In this document: positions 23,759 to 24,453 of the stretch, one piece after another
Layout: every line of letters starts with the position of its first letter
Position numbering within the stretch: position 1 is the stretch's first letter
Assembly (NCBI GenBank): GCA_903829855.1
Contig: CAIKRN010000206.1
Location: 1 to 24,453 of the forward strand
Direction of reading: 5' to 3'
DNA from: an uncultured Opitutia bacterium
GTDB taxonomy: Bacteria; Verrucomicrobiota; Verrucomicrobiia; Opitutales; UBA953
DNA: 24,453 nucleotides
Program-made: the position numbers and the translations under genes
The notes under the pieces: generated by a model
The model's input: only the letters and a program-made list of their open reading frames with translations
Told to the model about the DNA's origin: nothing
Databases searched by the model: none

Positions 23759-24453
23759 ATGCCCGAACTCGCCGAAGTCGAATATTTCCGCCGCCGCTGG
23801 AATCCAGGCATCGGCCGGAAGGCCACGAAGGTTTTCTTGAATCCTAAGGCGCGTATCGGACGCGGCCTGGACGTGAAGGCGATGACCACGGCGCTCACGG
23901 GAGCGAAGTTAATCGAGTCCTTCGCGGCGGCGAAGCAGATGGCTTTCCGCTTTTCAGGTAACGTCTGGATCGGCGTGCACCTCGGGATGACGGGTCGACT
24001 TGAAGCCGGCGGCGCCGATCGCGAGCCGACACCGTATGATCACTTCAAGCTGACGATGTCGGGCGGGAAGGAATTAGTCTTCGTCGATCCGCGTCAGTTT
24101 GGCCTCATCCAGTTCTGGCAAGGAGCGGGCGAACCGCCTTGGTGGGAAAAGATTCCGCCGGCCATTCTTTCACCGGAGTTCACCGTCGGAGTCGTCGAGG
24201 CCTTCCTACGTCGCCGCGCGCGGACGGCGATCAAGCCGGTGCTCCTCATGCAGGAGCGCTTCCCGGGGATTGGTAATTGGATGGCGGATGAAGTTCTCTG
24301 GCGCGCCGGCTTTCACCCGCAATCGAAGGCAGGATCATTTGGTCCGAAGTCGGCGCGCAAGCTGCACGCGACTTTGTGCGAAGTCTGCACCGAAGCGATG
24401 GCAGTGATTGGCAAGGACTGGTCTGACCCGCCCGACAGTTGGCTCTTCAACCA
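23759..24453 (+). CDS. mutM: Fpg/MutM-family DNA glycosylase, 3'-truncated by window edge
   Basis: Base-excision repair enzyme that removes oxidised purines and cuts the abasic site. 231 complete codons lie in the window and the frame stays open to the edge. After Met removal the N-terminus is PELAEVE, so the nucleophilic Pro and the Glu are present. K59 (AAAKQM) fits the catalytic hairpin Lys. LGMTGRL (75-81) carries a family intercalation motif. DPRQFG gives the conserved Arg loop. The H2TH region GIGNWMADEVLWRAGFHP has the conserved Asn. The zinc finger should follow beyond the edge. The segments between motifs diverge from E. coli MutM, so a lineage-specific Fpg-like enzyme with different base preference is possible. 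No Shine-Dalgarno site precedes the ATG. Confidence 0.88.
   Translation, partial: MPELAEVEYFRRRWNPGIGRKATKVFLNPKARIGRGLDVKAMTTALTGAKLIESFAAAKQMAFRFSGNVWIGVHLGMTGRLEAGGADREPTPYDHFKLTMSGGKELVFVDPRQFGLIQFWQGAGEPPWWEKIPPAILSPEFTVGVVEAFLRRRARTAIKPVLLMQERFPGIGNWMADEVLWRAGFHPQSKAGSFGPKSARKLHATLCEVCTEAMAVIGKDWSDPPDSWLFN

Overview
This window holds 24.5 kb of densely packed, GC-rich bacterial DNA with 25 protein genes and no gene-free stretch over 300 bases. I see no tRNA, rRNA, CRISPR array, insertion sequence or attachment site. Gene content and style suggest a Gram-negative bacterium of the Verrucomicrobiota (Opitutales-like). The reasons are outer-membrane and lipoprotein signals, mostly absent Shine-Dalgarno sequences, a long PurF of the kind I associate with Bacteroidetes and Verrucomicrobia, and several lineage-restricted hypotheticals. 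The phylum is an inference, not proven.

Left part (1-11450), housekeeping and accessory genes. A FlaA1/CapD-type nucleotide-sugar dehydratase, cut by the left edge, is followed by purE-purK (+). Facing them is purN-prmA plus a small four-helix membrane protein (-). A predicted Tat-exported lipoprotein of the NamZ family (exo-N-acetylmuramidase) follows on +. Next comes a - strand run read in the order aldo/keto reductase, Nudix hydrolase, an unrecognised 350-residue protein with a kinase-like order of motifs, and a 637-residue PurF. Four purine genes (purE, K, N, F) therefore lie within 7 kb but in several transcription units. Two convergent junctions are exactly abutting, with the two stop codons forming TGATCA.

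Right part (11463-23364), a complete urea acquisition and hydrolysis system on the + strand. The order is outer-membrane beta-barrel protein, urtA, terminator, urtBCDE, ureABC, ureEFGD. It covers outer-membrane passage (inferred), periplasmic capture, ABC import, nickel urease and its four maturation factors. Two almost identical sigma-54 (-24/-12) promoters are present. One precedes the porin-like gene and urtA. The other sits directly on the urtA terminator and precedes urtB. This predicts nitrogen-controlled transcription by RpoN and an NtrC-like activator, with separate dosing of the capture proteins and of the transporter/enzyme.

Right edge (23318-24453). A small His-rich membrane protein, whose predicted mature N-terminus (HPGHEGGHDGD) recalls HupE/UreJ nickel permeases, overlaps the end of ureD in antisense. 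Divergent from it, an Fpg/MutM-type DNA glycosylase runs off the window.

The most noteworthy items are the paired sigma-54 promoters with the terminator-promoter overlap, the porin-led urea superoperon, the kinase-like unknown, and the HPGH mini-protein beside urease.
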